In this document: positions 11,087 through 22,548 of the stretch, in pieces | Layout: every line of letters starts with the position of its first letter | Position numbering within the stretch: position 1 is the first letter of the stretch | The notes under the pieces: generated by a model | The model's input: the letters and a program-made list of their open reading frames with translations, nothing else | Told to the model about the DNA's origin: nothing | The model's database searches: none | Position numbers and translations under genes: made by a program | Assembly (NCBI GenBank): GCA_035772405.1 | Contig: JAYKKM010000080.1 | Coordinates: forward strand, 3,089,501 to 3,153,500 | Source: Chrysogorgia sp. JL179-B06 | Lineage: Eukaryota; Cnidaria; Anthozoa; Scleralcyonacea; Chrysogorgiidae | Direction of reading: 5' to 3' | DNA: 64,000 nt

Positions 11087-12426
11087 CGGTGGCCCGTAAG
11101 GGACACCCATTCACACTGTAAAAAACTGGGCCTGCTCCGTAGAAACTGGGCCTGCTCCGTAGAAACTGGGCCTGCTCCGTAGAAACTGGGCCTGCTCCGT
11201 AGAAACTGGGCCTGCTCGGCCTGCTCCGTAGAAACTGGGCCTGCTCCGTAGAAACTGGGCCTGCTCCGTAGAAATTGTACGGTGGCCCACAACTTTCACG
11301 GTAAAAGAAAAAGTCTCACGGTAAAAAAATAAGTCTCACGGTAAAAGAAAAACGCTCACGGCAAAAGAAAAACGCTCACGGCAAAAGAAAAACGCTCACG
11401 GTAAAAGAAAAACGCTCACGGTTTTTAAAAGAAAATCAAAATAGTGGGCAGCGGTTTGGTCAGCGGTTACACTATTAGACGGTAGGTACTTCATCTGACC
11501 CCCATTATAGTGTATCATATAATAACTATGTAACCATGCTATTATTAAGCCTCCTTACTCTCCTTAGCCCTCCTTAGGCATACTTAGCCCTCCTTAGCCA
11601 TCCTTAGCCCTCCTTAGGCATACTTAACCCTCCTAAGCCATCCTTAGGCATACTTAGCCCTCCTTAGCCCTTAGGCATCCTTAGCCCTCCTTAGCCCGCC
11701 TTAGCCCTCCTTAGCCATCCTTAGCCCTCCTTAGCCCTCCTTAGCCACCTAAGGAGGGCTAAGGCTAAGGATGGCTAAGGAGGGCTAAGTATGCCTAAGG
11801 AGGGCTAAGTATGCCTAAGGAGGGCTAAGCTAAGTATGCCTTAGGAGGGCTAGGAGGGCTAAGTATGCCTAAGGAGGGCTAAGGAGAGTAAGGAGGCTTA
11901 ATAATATGCATGGTTACATAGTTATTATATGATACACTATAATGGGGATCAGATGAAGTACCTACCGTCTAATAGTGTAACCGCTGACCAAACCGCTGAC
12001 CACTATTTTGATTTTATTTTACCGTGAGCGTTTTTCTTTTACCGTGAGCGTTTTTCTTTTACCGTGAGCGTTTTTCTTTTGCCGTGAGCGTTTTTCTTTT
12101 GCCGTGAGCGTTTTTCTTTTACCGTGAGACTTTTTCTTTTACCGTGACAGTTGTGGGCCACCATACAATTTCTACGGAGCAGGCCCAGTTTCTACGGAGC
12201 AGGCCCAGTTTCTACGGAGCAGGCCTAGTTTCTACGGAGCAGGCCTAGTTTCTACGGAGCAGGCCCAGTTTCTACGGAGCAGGCTCAGTTTCTACGGAGC
12301 AGGCCTAGTTTCTACGGAGCAGGCCTAGTTTCTACGGAGCGGCCCAGTTTCTACGGAGCAGGCCCAGTTTCTACGGAGCAGGCCCAGTTTTTTACAGTGT
12401 GAATGGGTGTCCCTTACGGGCCACCG
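11087..12426. repeat. 1.34-kb fold-back element made of minisatellites
   Basis: The element begins CGGTGGCCCGTAAGGGACAC and ends with the exact reverse complement. Each arm contains, from the outside in: a 20-bp tandem repeat (AGAAACTGGGCCTGCTCCGT type, 11121-11275, mirrored at about 12160-12390); an inner GGTGGCCCACAAC box; a second 20-bp tandem repeat (CTCACGGTAAAAGAAAAACG type, about 11294-11430, mirrored at about 12015-12150); and a CCTTAGCCCTCCTTAGGCAT-type repeat flanking the symmetry centre near 11745. Copy numbers differ between arms. No coding capacity is evident. Confidence 0.85.
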
Positions 12427-12427
12427 T

Positions 12428-12532
12428 AGACTTCCCCATTTACTGCAAGCGCTGACATATTGGAAAGAGATACATCCAATAACTGAAGGAAGGAAACCAC
12501 CTGGAAACCAGAAGCCCCCCCCCCCCGTGACA
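12428..12532 (+). repeat. Direct repeat flanking the large palindrome, right copy
   Basis: Matches 10942-11040, with a longer poly-C tract near its end. Confidence 0.75.
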
Positions 12533-13478
12533 GCGATAATGCAACGCAAGTCTCGGCGTCCCCGGCAGAGCGCAAAAAGAAGGAGGATCAGCGACGACAG
12601 CTGCTGAACAGAGCGATAAGGTGTCATCCAATTGTGGATGTCAAGATTAATGGATTAATGGTTGTCAAGATTAATGGGGTATGACGTGTCGCGTGTTATT
12701 ATCTGTGAATAGCTTTTCTTAATAAGATTGTATTGTATTGTATTGTATTGTATTAATTCATGTGCTTCTTTTATTTGTGGTATCAACATGTCCGTCAAAC
12801 AAACTTTGAGTTCTGCGTCTGAAGGGTCGATTGCAAACCATCATAGCTTTGCGGTCAAACGGTCCAATAGTTTTGTAAGTGAATCCACTCGATCGTATGC
12901 ACCAGGAGGAGAAAAAATCGTAACAAAACTCGCTAGTATAAATGGGCTTTAACACACTAAAATTTTAAAGTCACTCTCTGACGAAGGCCCTTCACTCGAA
13001 TTAATGCTAGACCGCCTCTATCATTATTTCAACATTTCTTCAGATGCTTTTAAAAAGAAGGGCAAATGTAAGCGTAATTCTAAAGGCGTTCGTTATTGAG
13101 CTGGCGAATGACCATAGTTCTGTGAACTGATGACAGAAAGCTTGAAAGTTGAATTTTAGACGCCATACACGTATCGGGAAGCTGAATTAACTGCAGTCGG
13201 CTATTCCTGCATCCGAATGTTTTATGAAATAAGTTCCATCAGTTACACACAGGATGAAGGATAACAAAGGGTAAAACACATACAAGCCGAAGTTGTGGTA
13301 CATTACATAGACTGGACTGCAAACGTACGAAGATAATTGAAAGTTGTCCAAAAAATATCGGTTAAGACAAACTTGCTAGCCCAGGTTATATGGGAAGATA
13401 CCCAGCCCAGGTAGCCGAGATCCCGGTTCGCCAAACCGAGATCTATGCAGGGCGGTCTGGCTCGGTTCTATAAGAAAT
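12533..13478. other. Host DNA without recognised gene
   Basis: Contains a short (TGTAT)n run near 12727-12752. No protein family was recognised on either strand. Confidence 0.5.
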
Positions 13479-13516
13479 TCTAACCCTAATCCTAACCAAA
13501 ATCCTAACCCTAAAAC
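13479..13516. repeat. Telomere-like CCTAAC repeats
   Basis: Four to five degenerate CCTAAC/CCTAAT hexamers lie about 195 bp before the start of the tandem array. This is the complement of TTAGGG-type telomere sequence, here interstitial. Confidence 0.6.
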
Positions 13517-13990
13517 TGACTTGGGTTGTTATAATGATTTTAAATTTCGATTGCACATATATCACATGATGTAAAGAGAGGTAAAACTCGTGGCCCTCAA
13601 ATAACGGCCACCTAAAATTTAACTTATCGCTGTTCAATGATATTAAAATAACAGACACTTGAAAGAAATTTCAAAACGCACTCGTACGGTCGTACCTTAA
13701 TTTTATTTCCAACTACAAATATACTTCTTTCAAATCTTCAATGCTCAGCTCACGAAATAGATTGTCGTCTTCAAAATTACAGGTGACTATGTTAGACGGG
13801 GAAAGGTTGCGTTCCTTTTATAAGATTCGTGTGATAATACAAGTCATCATCATGGTGAACTTTGACCATCGTATGACCATCATATGACCAAATATGGAAA
13901 TGTTTATCACAAATAGAATGCGTTCAAAGTTCAAAGAACACTGTTCCAAAATCACATGTAATCACATGTGATCACACGTGTCTGATATAT

Positions 13991-14148
13991 TTGGTTATTT
14001 CAAATAACCAAAATTTGGAACAACTTGGTTATTTCAAATAACCAATGTTTATAACATGGCTTAATTTGGTTATATCAAATAACCAAGTCCACGCGATTTC
14101 GTTATATCAAATAACCACTGATTTAAGTTGGTTATAGTAAATAACTAA
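13991..14148. repeat. Array of five GGTTATTT..AAATAACC palindromes
   Basis: Five degenerate palindromes of the form TTGGTTATTTCAAATAACCA are spaced about 30-45 bp apart; the first is the most symmetric and the last two are eroded. The same array recurs at 22861-23020, 48995-49153 and 57951-58108. Regular spacing suggests binding sites or a MITE cluster, but no function is known. Confidence 0.7.
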
Positions 14149-15454
14149 AATAATTTCGTTACACTTGGCGCGCATGAGGAACGCGATCACGCGACTCTCT
14201 TCGTTAGCGCGCCTTTTCCAAGTCTCTCCATCATAGCGAACACACCGAATAGAAACGTTCTCGCAAGATCTTTAACAGTTGCAATTGGCAGTGCAATCAA
14301 CCAAACTCTAAGTGCTACAGAGGTAAGCGTTCCTCTCATAAACAAAAGTTTTGCGCCGTTCTCCGCTATTTCTGTACAACACTATTTCTCTACTAGTACA
14401 ACTACTAGTTCCCCACAGCACTAATTCTGTAGTCAAATTTCGGCATGGTGAAGCCTAATTTTTTTATTTAGCCATTGGCCGGCTTCAGTCTCAAAAATTC
14501 AAATTATCGTATATGCCTGAGGGGATGTTGACATTACGGATTGCCTTGAATTATATTCATTAATTTGAAATAATTCCTCGCCGTGTTGTTAATATACCAT
14601 TAGCAGCCAGCACTTGCTTGAGCTGGCAACTATATCAAACTTCACGAGAAACCAAATGAGAGCGAATAATCCTTTATAAGACAACGTGGCTTCCATAGAA
14701 ACTTATTCATTAACATGCTTTTGAATATCAAATTAACTAAACTGAAGTGGAGAACGGCGGATATATTTTATACCTTAACAAAGGAATTCCGCGGTGAACT
14801 ACAGAGAACGGGGACTTTCGCCAGATAATGCTTGAGGGCCTAATATCTGGAGTAAAGCCGACGTTCGAGGTATTAGCCAATACACGTCGAGTATTTCACT
14901 GCTCCTACTCATCGTTTAAAAGGACATTTAAAGGGAGAGATACAAACCAGGTTACTAACGGGTAAACAAAGCTAAAGCTATGACCTTGATACTTAACAAA
15001 GGAATTCCGCGGTGAACGGTGTGACGCCCAAAATTACGTGTAAATTAAGCCTGTGTTGCCAACACAGCCAGTTCGAGTTACACAGACTCACTTCATTTGA
15101 CGAATTGCTGTTAAAATACATTGGACGCAATTCCTAATCGCTAACTGAACCGTTCTAACGGCGTTCGAATGGCTTCCCCAAAGCGTTCGAACGCCTTATA
15201 AGCAAACATTTACGCAAAACTAAGGAAAATTATAAGCAAAATGTGACAATAAATAATTTTATATCATTCGAACGATTTCAACTACTGTAGTCTATATAAA
15301 GATTATTGACGCGCAATTGACATTTTTCGCATGATCCCCATAGCTGTCCTTCCGGAACAACCGCTACAGCAATACAGCATGATCCAAACTTCTCCGCGTT
15401 CTCTGGACTTTTCTGCTGCTGGAAAACTATGAAATTTGACAGTTTTCCATTCGA

Positions 15455-15835
15455 ATGGTTTGATAAAACGTTTAAAATTGTTAACAGAGCGTTTCAAACG
15501 GTTTCGTTAGCCGTTCGAACAGTTGTTAACTGTTCAAACGGTTTCGTTAGCCGTTCGAACGGTTTCACTTTAGCCGTTCGAACGGTTTGGTTAGCCGTTC
15601 GAACGGGTTTGTTAGCCGTTTAGTTAGCCGTTGGTTGTGGTCAACCGTTCGAACGCCTGTTATTATCCGTTCGAGCGCCTGTTATTAACCGTTCGACCTC
15701 CTGTTGTTAACCGTTTAGTTAGTTTGCGAAACCGTTCGAACGTTTTTGGAAACCGTTCGAACGCTTTTACAAGCCGTTTGTCATCCGTTCGCCGTCCGTT
15801 TTTTTGGCCGTTTAAACGGAAAAGTGTTAAGGTAC
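15455..15835. repeat. Dense array of CCGTTCGAACGG palindromes
   Basis: More than ten copies of the self-complementary core GTTCGAAC, many as the full 12-base palindrome CCGTTCGAACGG, sit in a GTTAGCCGTTCGAACGGTTT context at irregular 15-30 base spacing. Isolated cores also occur near 15140-15190. The array recurs in each unit (24335-24705, about 50450-50830, about 59415-59790). Long open frames across it are by-products. Confidence 0.8.
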
Positions 15836-15879
15836 GTTTTCGCGTGGAGGGTCACTCTGTTCTCAGACAAAATTAGAGT

Positions 15880-16170
15880 TTGAAACAAGCATTCAATTCT
15901 ATCGTGAAAAATGTTGACAGTAATACTGACCCCCGTAGAGCTATTAAGAAGATAGTTATGAAATCTCTTGGTGAAAGAGATTATGCAGCTCAGGAGACAA
16001 TGCATCATTTATTGTCTTTGAAACTCCATAGTTCATCATTTAAAGTGATGCCAGTAAGTTTAAATGGTTCATGTTAGGAAACATTTGATTACCAAAAAGT
16101 AAAAATTCCAGATGCAGCATCTACAGTACATCTATTAAACAAGAATAGTCAACAAATGACACGACAATGA
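15880..16170 (+). pseudogene. Helitron-like protein remnant, unit 1
   Basis: A conceptual peptide starting at 15880 contains the block GERDYAAQETMHHLLSLKLH followed by SSSFKVMPVSLNG. This resembles the SAQE..LL..L..SSR region of Helitron Rep/helicase-type proteins. A stop follows at 16076 and further similarity continues past it. Only this short fragment is present. The family assignment rests on motif memory and is moderate; alternatively it is a Pif1-like helicase remnant. Confidence 0.45.
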
Positions 16171-16387
16171 TTTATAGACATGTGTCATTCTGAATTCCAA
16201 ACTATTCTATTTCTGATAGCATATTTCTATTGATGTTTAGAACTTCAAATCCATTATGGTTGGTAGTTGGTACCAAAAATTCAGTGTTGACAATAACCCA
16301 CTCCAATGTGTTGGTTTGTGATTTGTGAACTGGAAGTAGTTTTTGTACACTTTTCAAACCATCAATTTTGACTACAAAATAAATTGA

Positions 16388-17622
16388 TAAGAAAATTTCA
16401 TATTTGGTGGCGGGGGGTGATATTTTATTCCACTACATGCAGTAAAAACCCGCAAACAAGAACCTATGATTATTAAGAACCGCAGCCTGAAATTAAGAAT
16501 TTATTGATATAAGAACATATAAGAACCTATCCCAGGCTGATTGGGTAAGATGTAGGTTCTTGTTAGTGGGTTTTTATTGTATTGTACATATACTTCATAG
16601 GGTTCATTGTAATAAGAAACTTAGTTATGTCAGTAATTATGGGCTATGATTTGTTATGATCGTGGCGGAAAGCGGAAACGTAGAATAAAAATAAGAGCCT
16701 AGCTCAAAACTTTTAAATGAAGAGCCATAAAAGACAAGACTAAATGATATACTGAATTGACGTTTCGTTTCTTAACCAGTAACATTACAAATGGGTAACC
16801 ACAGAAATATTTCTTGCTAGTGCAAACGGTCTATTGTAGTCGCGTTACTTGGCGTGAGAAGTGCTAAGCTCGTGCGGTTTGACTGAGCGGCCATAAATAA
16901 GCTGGTTAAGCTATATTCGCAGTGATTCGCGGGCCGGCTGTCTATATTTTTTACATGCACCGCGTTCATTAGTTCATATGAGGCGACAAGCCGTACGAAA
17001 ATCTTATTGCGACTGTTTGAGAAATGCAGAATGACATAACAAGCCAAATCGCCTTTGTTTTTCTATAAGCATAGCACACAGGGTATTCTAATTATTTCTT
17101 GCAGTCAAAGAAAGATTTTCGTGGCATAAAATCAGCCAGGCTCGCTCGTCTCATGACGTGAACAGCCCCTCTGATCGCATTCGTGACAGATCGAGTGACA
17201 GATCTTCTGGTTTTACTCCAACACTGAAAGCTGCGCCAGAAAAGAAAGAATGCGATTATCAATTATTATGAATATGTCGCGTTACTGGCGCGAGAAGACT
17301 AGCGCGCGTACAATACGTTTAACTTCATACACGCGTATTGCATTATGTTGATCAAAATGTCATACAGCAAAAAAATGGACTTCATTTATATATGTAGTTT
17401 ATTTATAATGCGTAGGCGTTGAGACTATTTATGATAAAAACGGCTGCGTCTTTTGGAGACCTGAAAGAAGCTAGGAGTAAACTAAACTTTGCTGTGACGT
17501 GCGACTCGGCCTCTGGGTACGTACGAGGTTGTCGCGCAAGGTTGTCGCGGGTTTGTCGCGGGTTTTTACTGCATGTAGTAGAATAAAATATCACCCCCGC
17601 CACCAAATATGCAATTTTCTTA
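16388..17622. mobile_element. ~1.3-kb TIR element, unit 1 copy (right TIR truncated)
   Basis: The left end TAAGAAAATTTCATATTTGG leads into GTGGCGGGGGGTGATATTTT; the right end is the inverse. In the other units the inverted arms are about 130-150 bp, but here the inner part of the right arm is replaced by a short GTTGTCGCGGGTTT repeat. The interior encodes nothing I recognise. Confidence 0.65.
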
Positions 17623-17799
17623 ACCCCCCGCCCAGTTTGACATTGGTCCGGGTCCTGGGTTTTTTTTAGTTGTAATATTATTTGTTTTATCTTGCACGAA
17701 ATTATTTCTTAAAATAAGAAACAATATTTTAAGGTTATTTTTGGTACGAAAACGTTTTTGTTGATTTGACCTATCTTCATTGAAAAATGCCGAAATATA

Positions 17800-19290
17800 C
17801 ATTCAAAATTGAACCACCTCTTTAATTGTTCTATTGATATCTCTGGAAATCACCATAACTGTTGCGAAAGCTATACATTTTCGAAAAGCCCGACAAACCG
17901 GTTTTTACTAGTGCTTTTAAATTTCTCGAACAAGACACATTATGTTGATTAATATAAAGTAGCAATAACTATCATAAATCAGGTTGAAAAACTTTCATTT
18001 TTCTAGAAAAGGCCATCTTGCACATCAGCTGCATTCTTGTTAGAAAGCCAGGTTTCAGTAACCGCAAGAACATCAACACGCTTTGAAATTATTAAGTCAC
18101 AAATGGAGTTAGATTTCTTGTTGATTGAATGTGCGTTCCATACAGCAAAACGTAGACGTGGAAGACATTTCGTTTTCTGTTTATCAAATTTGATATTTAT
18201 CAGGTTGCTTGAGTTTTTGGTTATAGTTTTGTGACCTGCTTGACCGTACGGCGTGAAGTAACTCTTACTGGGATAATCCCTGCTTTCAAAGTGACTGGTT
18301 TACCAGTAGCACATTTTTCGATCCCAGCCTGGTAACTCACTGGGGGACGTGCTCCTTATGTTTACCCACGCGACGAGTAAGGCGGTATGTAGTATTATTA
18401 AGTTGTAACATCATGAGTTTGAAGCAAAGTTTTACTGCTGGATGCCATTCCTAACACAAACCTGTTTTTGGGAGCAGGAACCCGGTGTTTTATCGTGATA
18501 CCATCACTAGAAAGATTATCAACCAAGACTAAGAGTTCTTCCTACCCTTTCCCACAATCGTAATGGAGGTTTACAGTATATTCAGAGTTTTCCTTCTCCT
18601 AGAAAGGTTGCCTTCACCACGGCTATAGGGCCCTTCCTACCCTTTAACTAAAAAACGATTTGATGGATAAATCGTCAACCATATGACTTGACGAACATAT
18701 ATATCACTCCATATAACTTCACTTTAACTTGTCATCTATAATTAAATCAAATCAATCGACAACGGCTAATCTCGCTCTCGACTGAGCGCTGACTAACGAC
18801 TTTATTATGTCAACACATCCAAAAAACATTCGACTTGCTTTTGCTACAGCACTGATTAAATCTTTCCTGTTTGGCCCAATCAAAATCGGTCGTACAAGAC
18901 TGATGAAGTCGTGAATCGAAAAACACGGCACACGGTAACGCATGAAGATTAAAAATTGAAAATCCAAGCGCTAGGCACATCCACTCACACGCCAAGTTTG
19001 ATTTCATTTCATAAAAAAACTGCGATTGGTGGCATTTTGAATTTTCATGATGCTACGCGGGCGTGCAAGATGGCCTTTTCTAGAAAAATGTGAAAAATGT
19101 AAATTGTTCAACCTGATTTATGATAATTAATGCTAATTTATATTAACATAATGTGTTTTGTTCGGGAAATTTAAAAGCACAAGTAAAAGCCGGTTTATTG
19201 GGCTTCCAGAAAATGTATAGCTTTCGCAACAGTTATGGTTATTTCAAGAGATATCAATAGAACAAAGAGGTGGTTCAATTTTTGATGTTT
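17800..19290. repeat. Inverted duplication with ~230-bp arms, unit 1
   Basis: The left arm, about 17800-18025, is the diverged reverse complement of about 19065-19290; landmarks are GAGGTGGTTCAAT, CGCAACAGTTATGGTTAT and AGATGGCC. The arms surround about 1 kb that includes the antisense endonuclease fragment. Equivalent structures lie at about 43935-45425, 52875-54365 and 61835-63320. Confidence 0.7.
18006..18235 (-). pseudogene. Non-LTR retrotransposon endonuclease fragment, unit 1
   Basis: Reading leftward gives an N-terminal EEP-endonuclease pattern: an NAHSINKKSNSICDLI block, then RVDVLAVTETWLSN. The asparagine of N-A-x-S and the glutamate of TETWL are the usual early catalytic or structural landmarks of this domain. 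Only about 60 residues survive, in opposite orientation to the RT at 19320. Confidence 0.6.
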
Positions 19291-19319
19291 TTCAGCCTGT
19301 CGGGAAAGAGTTAAGAGTT

Positions 19320-21280
19320 ATGAAGAAACAAAAACGACAGTTTGAGCGTAAATTTCTCTCTACACGCCTTCAGGTTCATCGTAAATTGTACATGGAACAA
19401 TGTCGCATATACGCAAAGGCAATTGATTTTGCAAAAACAGAATATTATAAGGGTAAGATATCTAACTCTGATCAGAATGAGCTATCTCACATGATTGAGG
19501 GCATGTTTCGAGTAAAATCAATTCCTTTATTGCCATCACATGCATGATTCTTCGTATGACCTGGCTGATGCTTTTAGTTGTTATTTTTCAACTAAGTTTC
19601 AGTTACTTCGAGATAAACTTACTAGTACACATGAGTCAGTTAAGAAGCTATCTATAGCAGTTGACTCTCCTTGTTGTAAAAGCTCACTCAGTGAATTTAC
19701 TACTGTATCTGAAAGCTTTGTCTGTAACACTATCAAACAGTACTCGTCTAAGTCCTGTGCCTTAGATCCTGTACCTATACACATCTGCTGAAGGAATCTC
19801 TTGACGTGTTAGCTGCCCCATGAATTACTGACATTATCAATTCATCTTTATCCTCAGGAGTATTTCCTCTTTCTCTTAAGAAAGGTCTCATCTGTCCATC
19901 TATTAAAAAACCTACTAGTGATTAAGAGCAATTCCCTAACTATAGACCTATTACTAACGTGGCTTTCTTGTCAAAAGTATTAGAGCGGATTGCTGCTAGA
20001 CAGACAACAGACTATCTTATTGAGAATAACCTCCTTGCAAAAATGCAATCTGCTTATAGACTTTTTCATAGAACAGAGACAGCAGTTCTGCGTGTTTTCA
20101 ATGACATCCTTAATGCACTTGATGAAAATCAGGAAGTATAGTGTTGGTACTGTTGGACTTATCATCTGCGTTCGACACCATTGACCACACCGTTCTATTG
20201 GAGAGATTTAAACATCGTTATGGGTTTAGTGGAACTGTACTAGCCTAGTATCTGCACTCATACCTTTCTGATCGGGTACAGTCAGTCATGGTGAAGAATA
20301 CGCATTCCTCAAACAAACCACTGCAATATGGTGTACCTCAGGGTTCTGCACTGGGTCCACTTCTGTTTTCACTCTTCTTTGCGCCATTGGAAGATGTGAT
20401 CAAAGCCCATGGCCTTGATTGTATATAATGTACGCTGATGACACACAGCTGTATATGCCTATAAAATCTCCATGTGATCGATCTGCTGCTCTAGCTAAAC
20501 TTGAGTTGTGTATTAAGGACATCACCAACTGGTGTACCATGAATAGTCTTATATGCAATCCAAGTAAAACCGAGATTGTCCATCTATCATCACGTTTTAT
20601 GCATTGTGAACCAATGCCAGAAATACAGGTATGTGTCAATGATGTGATAATCCAACCGGCTCCGGTTGCACGTGATCTCAGTGTTGCTGTTGATAGACAT
20701 CTAAAATTAAATAATCATGTAAATAACATTTGTAAATCGGCCACTTTTGCTATCAGAAATATCGGCCAGATCTGCAGGAAATATTTGAGTAAAAAGGACT
20801 GTGAGAAGTTGGTGCATGCATTCATAACATCAAAACTTGACAGCTGTAATAGCATCATATATATGGCTTACCAGAAGCTGAATTGAGCAAGTTACTGCGA
20901 ATTCAAAATACAGCTGCTAGACTTGTTACAGAGTACAGGGGTTAAAAAATCGGAGCATATCTCCCCTGTGCTTCGTAATCTTCACTGGTTGCCGGTGAGA
21001 TCAAGGATTGTATTTAAGATATACTAATAATTACTTTCAAGGCTTTGCATGGCGATTTGCTTATTAAATATAAACGTATTCGTGCTTTGAGTTCATCTGA
21101 CCGAAATCTGCTACTTGAGCCAAAATCCAAAACGGTGACTCATGGAGACAGAGCGTTCTAGGTTGCCGCACCAAAGCTGTGGAATTCATTACCACAGGAA
21201 ATTAGAAGCTTTGATATGTTAAGTAATTTTAAGTCAGCAATTAAGACTTTTTTTTTTAAATTAATGTTTTTTTGTTCATA
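19320..21280 (+). pseudogene. Non-LTR (CR1/L2/jockey-like) reverse transcriptase, frameshifted, unit 1
   Basis: Consecutive frames give a linker domain (ERKFLSTRLQVHRKLYMEQC), then LEDPVPIH-type and FLSKVLERIAARQ blocks, motif A in SSAFDTIDH, motif B in YGVPQGSALGPLLF, and motif C YADD near 20431. The C-terminal ARLVTEYRG and LPQEIRSF blocks end near 21280, with an ATT-rich 3' tail near 21390-21415. Stops at about 19788 and 20247 and frame changes (for example between motifs B and C) show that it is inactive. The set of motifs and order match jockey/CR1-clade elements. Confidence 0.75.
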
Positions 21281-21499
21281 GTAGTAATATATGTAGTAGG
21301 CTTTGTCTTATAATGGAACTGTAATAAGTTTTATAAGTAAAATTAAGAATATATTGTTGTAAGAGCATTGAGACTATTGTATAATGCTCATAATACGTCT
21401 TTTATTATTATTATATAGTTTAGGTGAAGGAAAAGTTATGGTGAATTACGAGTGTTGTATCTGTATTTTCGAGACCTGCAGTTTTGCGAAATATGTAAC

Positions 21500-21578
21500 T
21501 TTAAGGAATTGAACCCGTGACCCTCATGGATCTCTATAGACCACCGCTCTATAACCGACTGAGCTGAGCTAAAAAGCC
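21500..21578 (-). other. tRNA-like (A box/B box) sequence, unit 1
   Basis: On the minus strand the A-box-like GCTCAGTCGGTTATAGAGC and B-box-like GGGTTCAATTCC occur at tRNA spacing, with an anticodon-arm-like GGTGG..TCCAT between them that is reminiscent of tRNA-Tyr. The acceptor and T stems pair poorly, so this is a tRNA pseudogene or the head of a SINE rather than a working tRNA. It recurs at 47631-47712 and 56585-56664. Confidence 0.4.
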
Positions 21579-22398
21579 GTTACCCACGAGTTCAGTATTA
21601 TATGGTAATGCTTGTAATGCAATAGTGTATATTAAAGTTAACATTTGCATTTACACTCGGTGAATCAGATGAATCAGATGAGTGTCCAACCAGGACTATT
21701 TTGAAAAAATGCAGTATCAAGGCCTTTAGTAATTATTTAGTATTTTCAGTAATTTCAGTGATATCTTAACTTTTATATATTTACAAAAGTTCCAGCTGCA
21801 GAAAAACAGTTTGATTCCTCTGGAAAAAGAACCTATCTGAAATTGTGCAAGCAGGAAGGTAATATATAGTCATGTTAACCATATCATTCATGTATTGTCT
21901 GTCTACTCCAAGGCTCTCACATTCACTACGGTCCGAAGAAAATTACTTATTTAAATATTCCTCACTATTTATGCCTCATATTTAGATGTCTTGCCAGTAT
22001 CTGGATTAACAAATCAATTCATTGAAAAGGAGATGGTGGTGAGACACCGTGGACTCGGGTGGAAAGGGACCAAGCAACTCACAAAATATTTAATGGTGCG
22101 TATATATACACTACGGTAATATTACCATTTCCCCAATTATTCACTACAAAAGAAGAGTAAATACATGTATATACAGTAACTTGAAAACTTCTAACCAGCA
22201 ATGTTTCACGTAAAGAGAAAATACATGATGATCTCCCTTATAACGCCATAACAACATTTTTGTGTTGAAATTAAATTACATCTGTAAATCGCTGATTTTT
22301 TTTAGACTAAACAGTTTCGAAAGAGGTTCTGTTGGGTTATTCGTATATTAAACTTTTTGGCACTGCTAGGTAGACTACTACATTTAGGTACTGCTAAT

Positions 22399-22548
22399 CT
22401 AACCCTATTACTAACCCTAATACTAACCCTAATACTAACCCTAATACTAACCCTATTACTAAACCTAATACTAACCCTATTACTAATCCTATTACTAACC
22501 CTAATACTAACCCTGATATTAACCCTAATATTGACCCTAATACTAACT
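22399..22548. repeat. (CTAACCCTAATA)n telomere-like tract, unit 1
   Basis: About a dozen degenerate copies of a 12-base unit that is an expanded variant of CCCTAA. Both strands read open across it (LTL/RVSIRV-type repeats), which is an artefact of the repeat. Confidence 0.85.

Larger units (their letters stand above)
13711..15921 (+). repeat. 8.9-kb tandem array: leading partial unit
   Basis: From about 13711 the sequence is near-identical to 22580-24790, so the array begins inside a unit just after its telomere-like tract. It holds the GGTTATTT palindrome array and the TTCGAA palindrome array. The intervening ~1.3 kb (14150-15450) shows no gene. Confidence 0.9.

Noticed and set aside
10990..11299. 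Open frames with FYGAGPVSTEQAQFLRSR repeats (also around 12325-12627)
   Set aside because: By-products of the 20-bp minisatellite in the palindrome arms; no protein family.
15429..15876. Open frames across the TTCGAA array (also in the other units)
   Set aside because: They follow the short palindromic repeats and lack recognisable domains.
16817..17047. 76-codon minus-strand frame inside the 1.3-kb TIR element, present in all units
   Set aside because: Identical copies come from array amplification rather than selection; no domain recognised.
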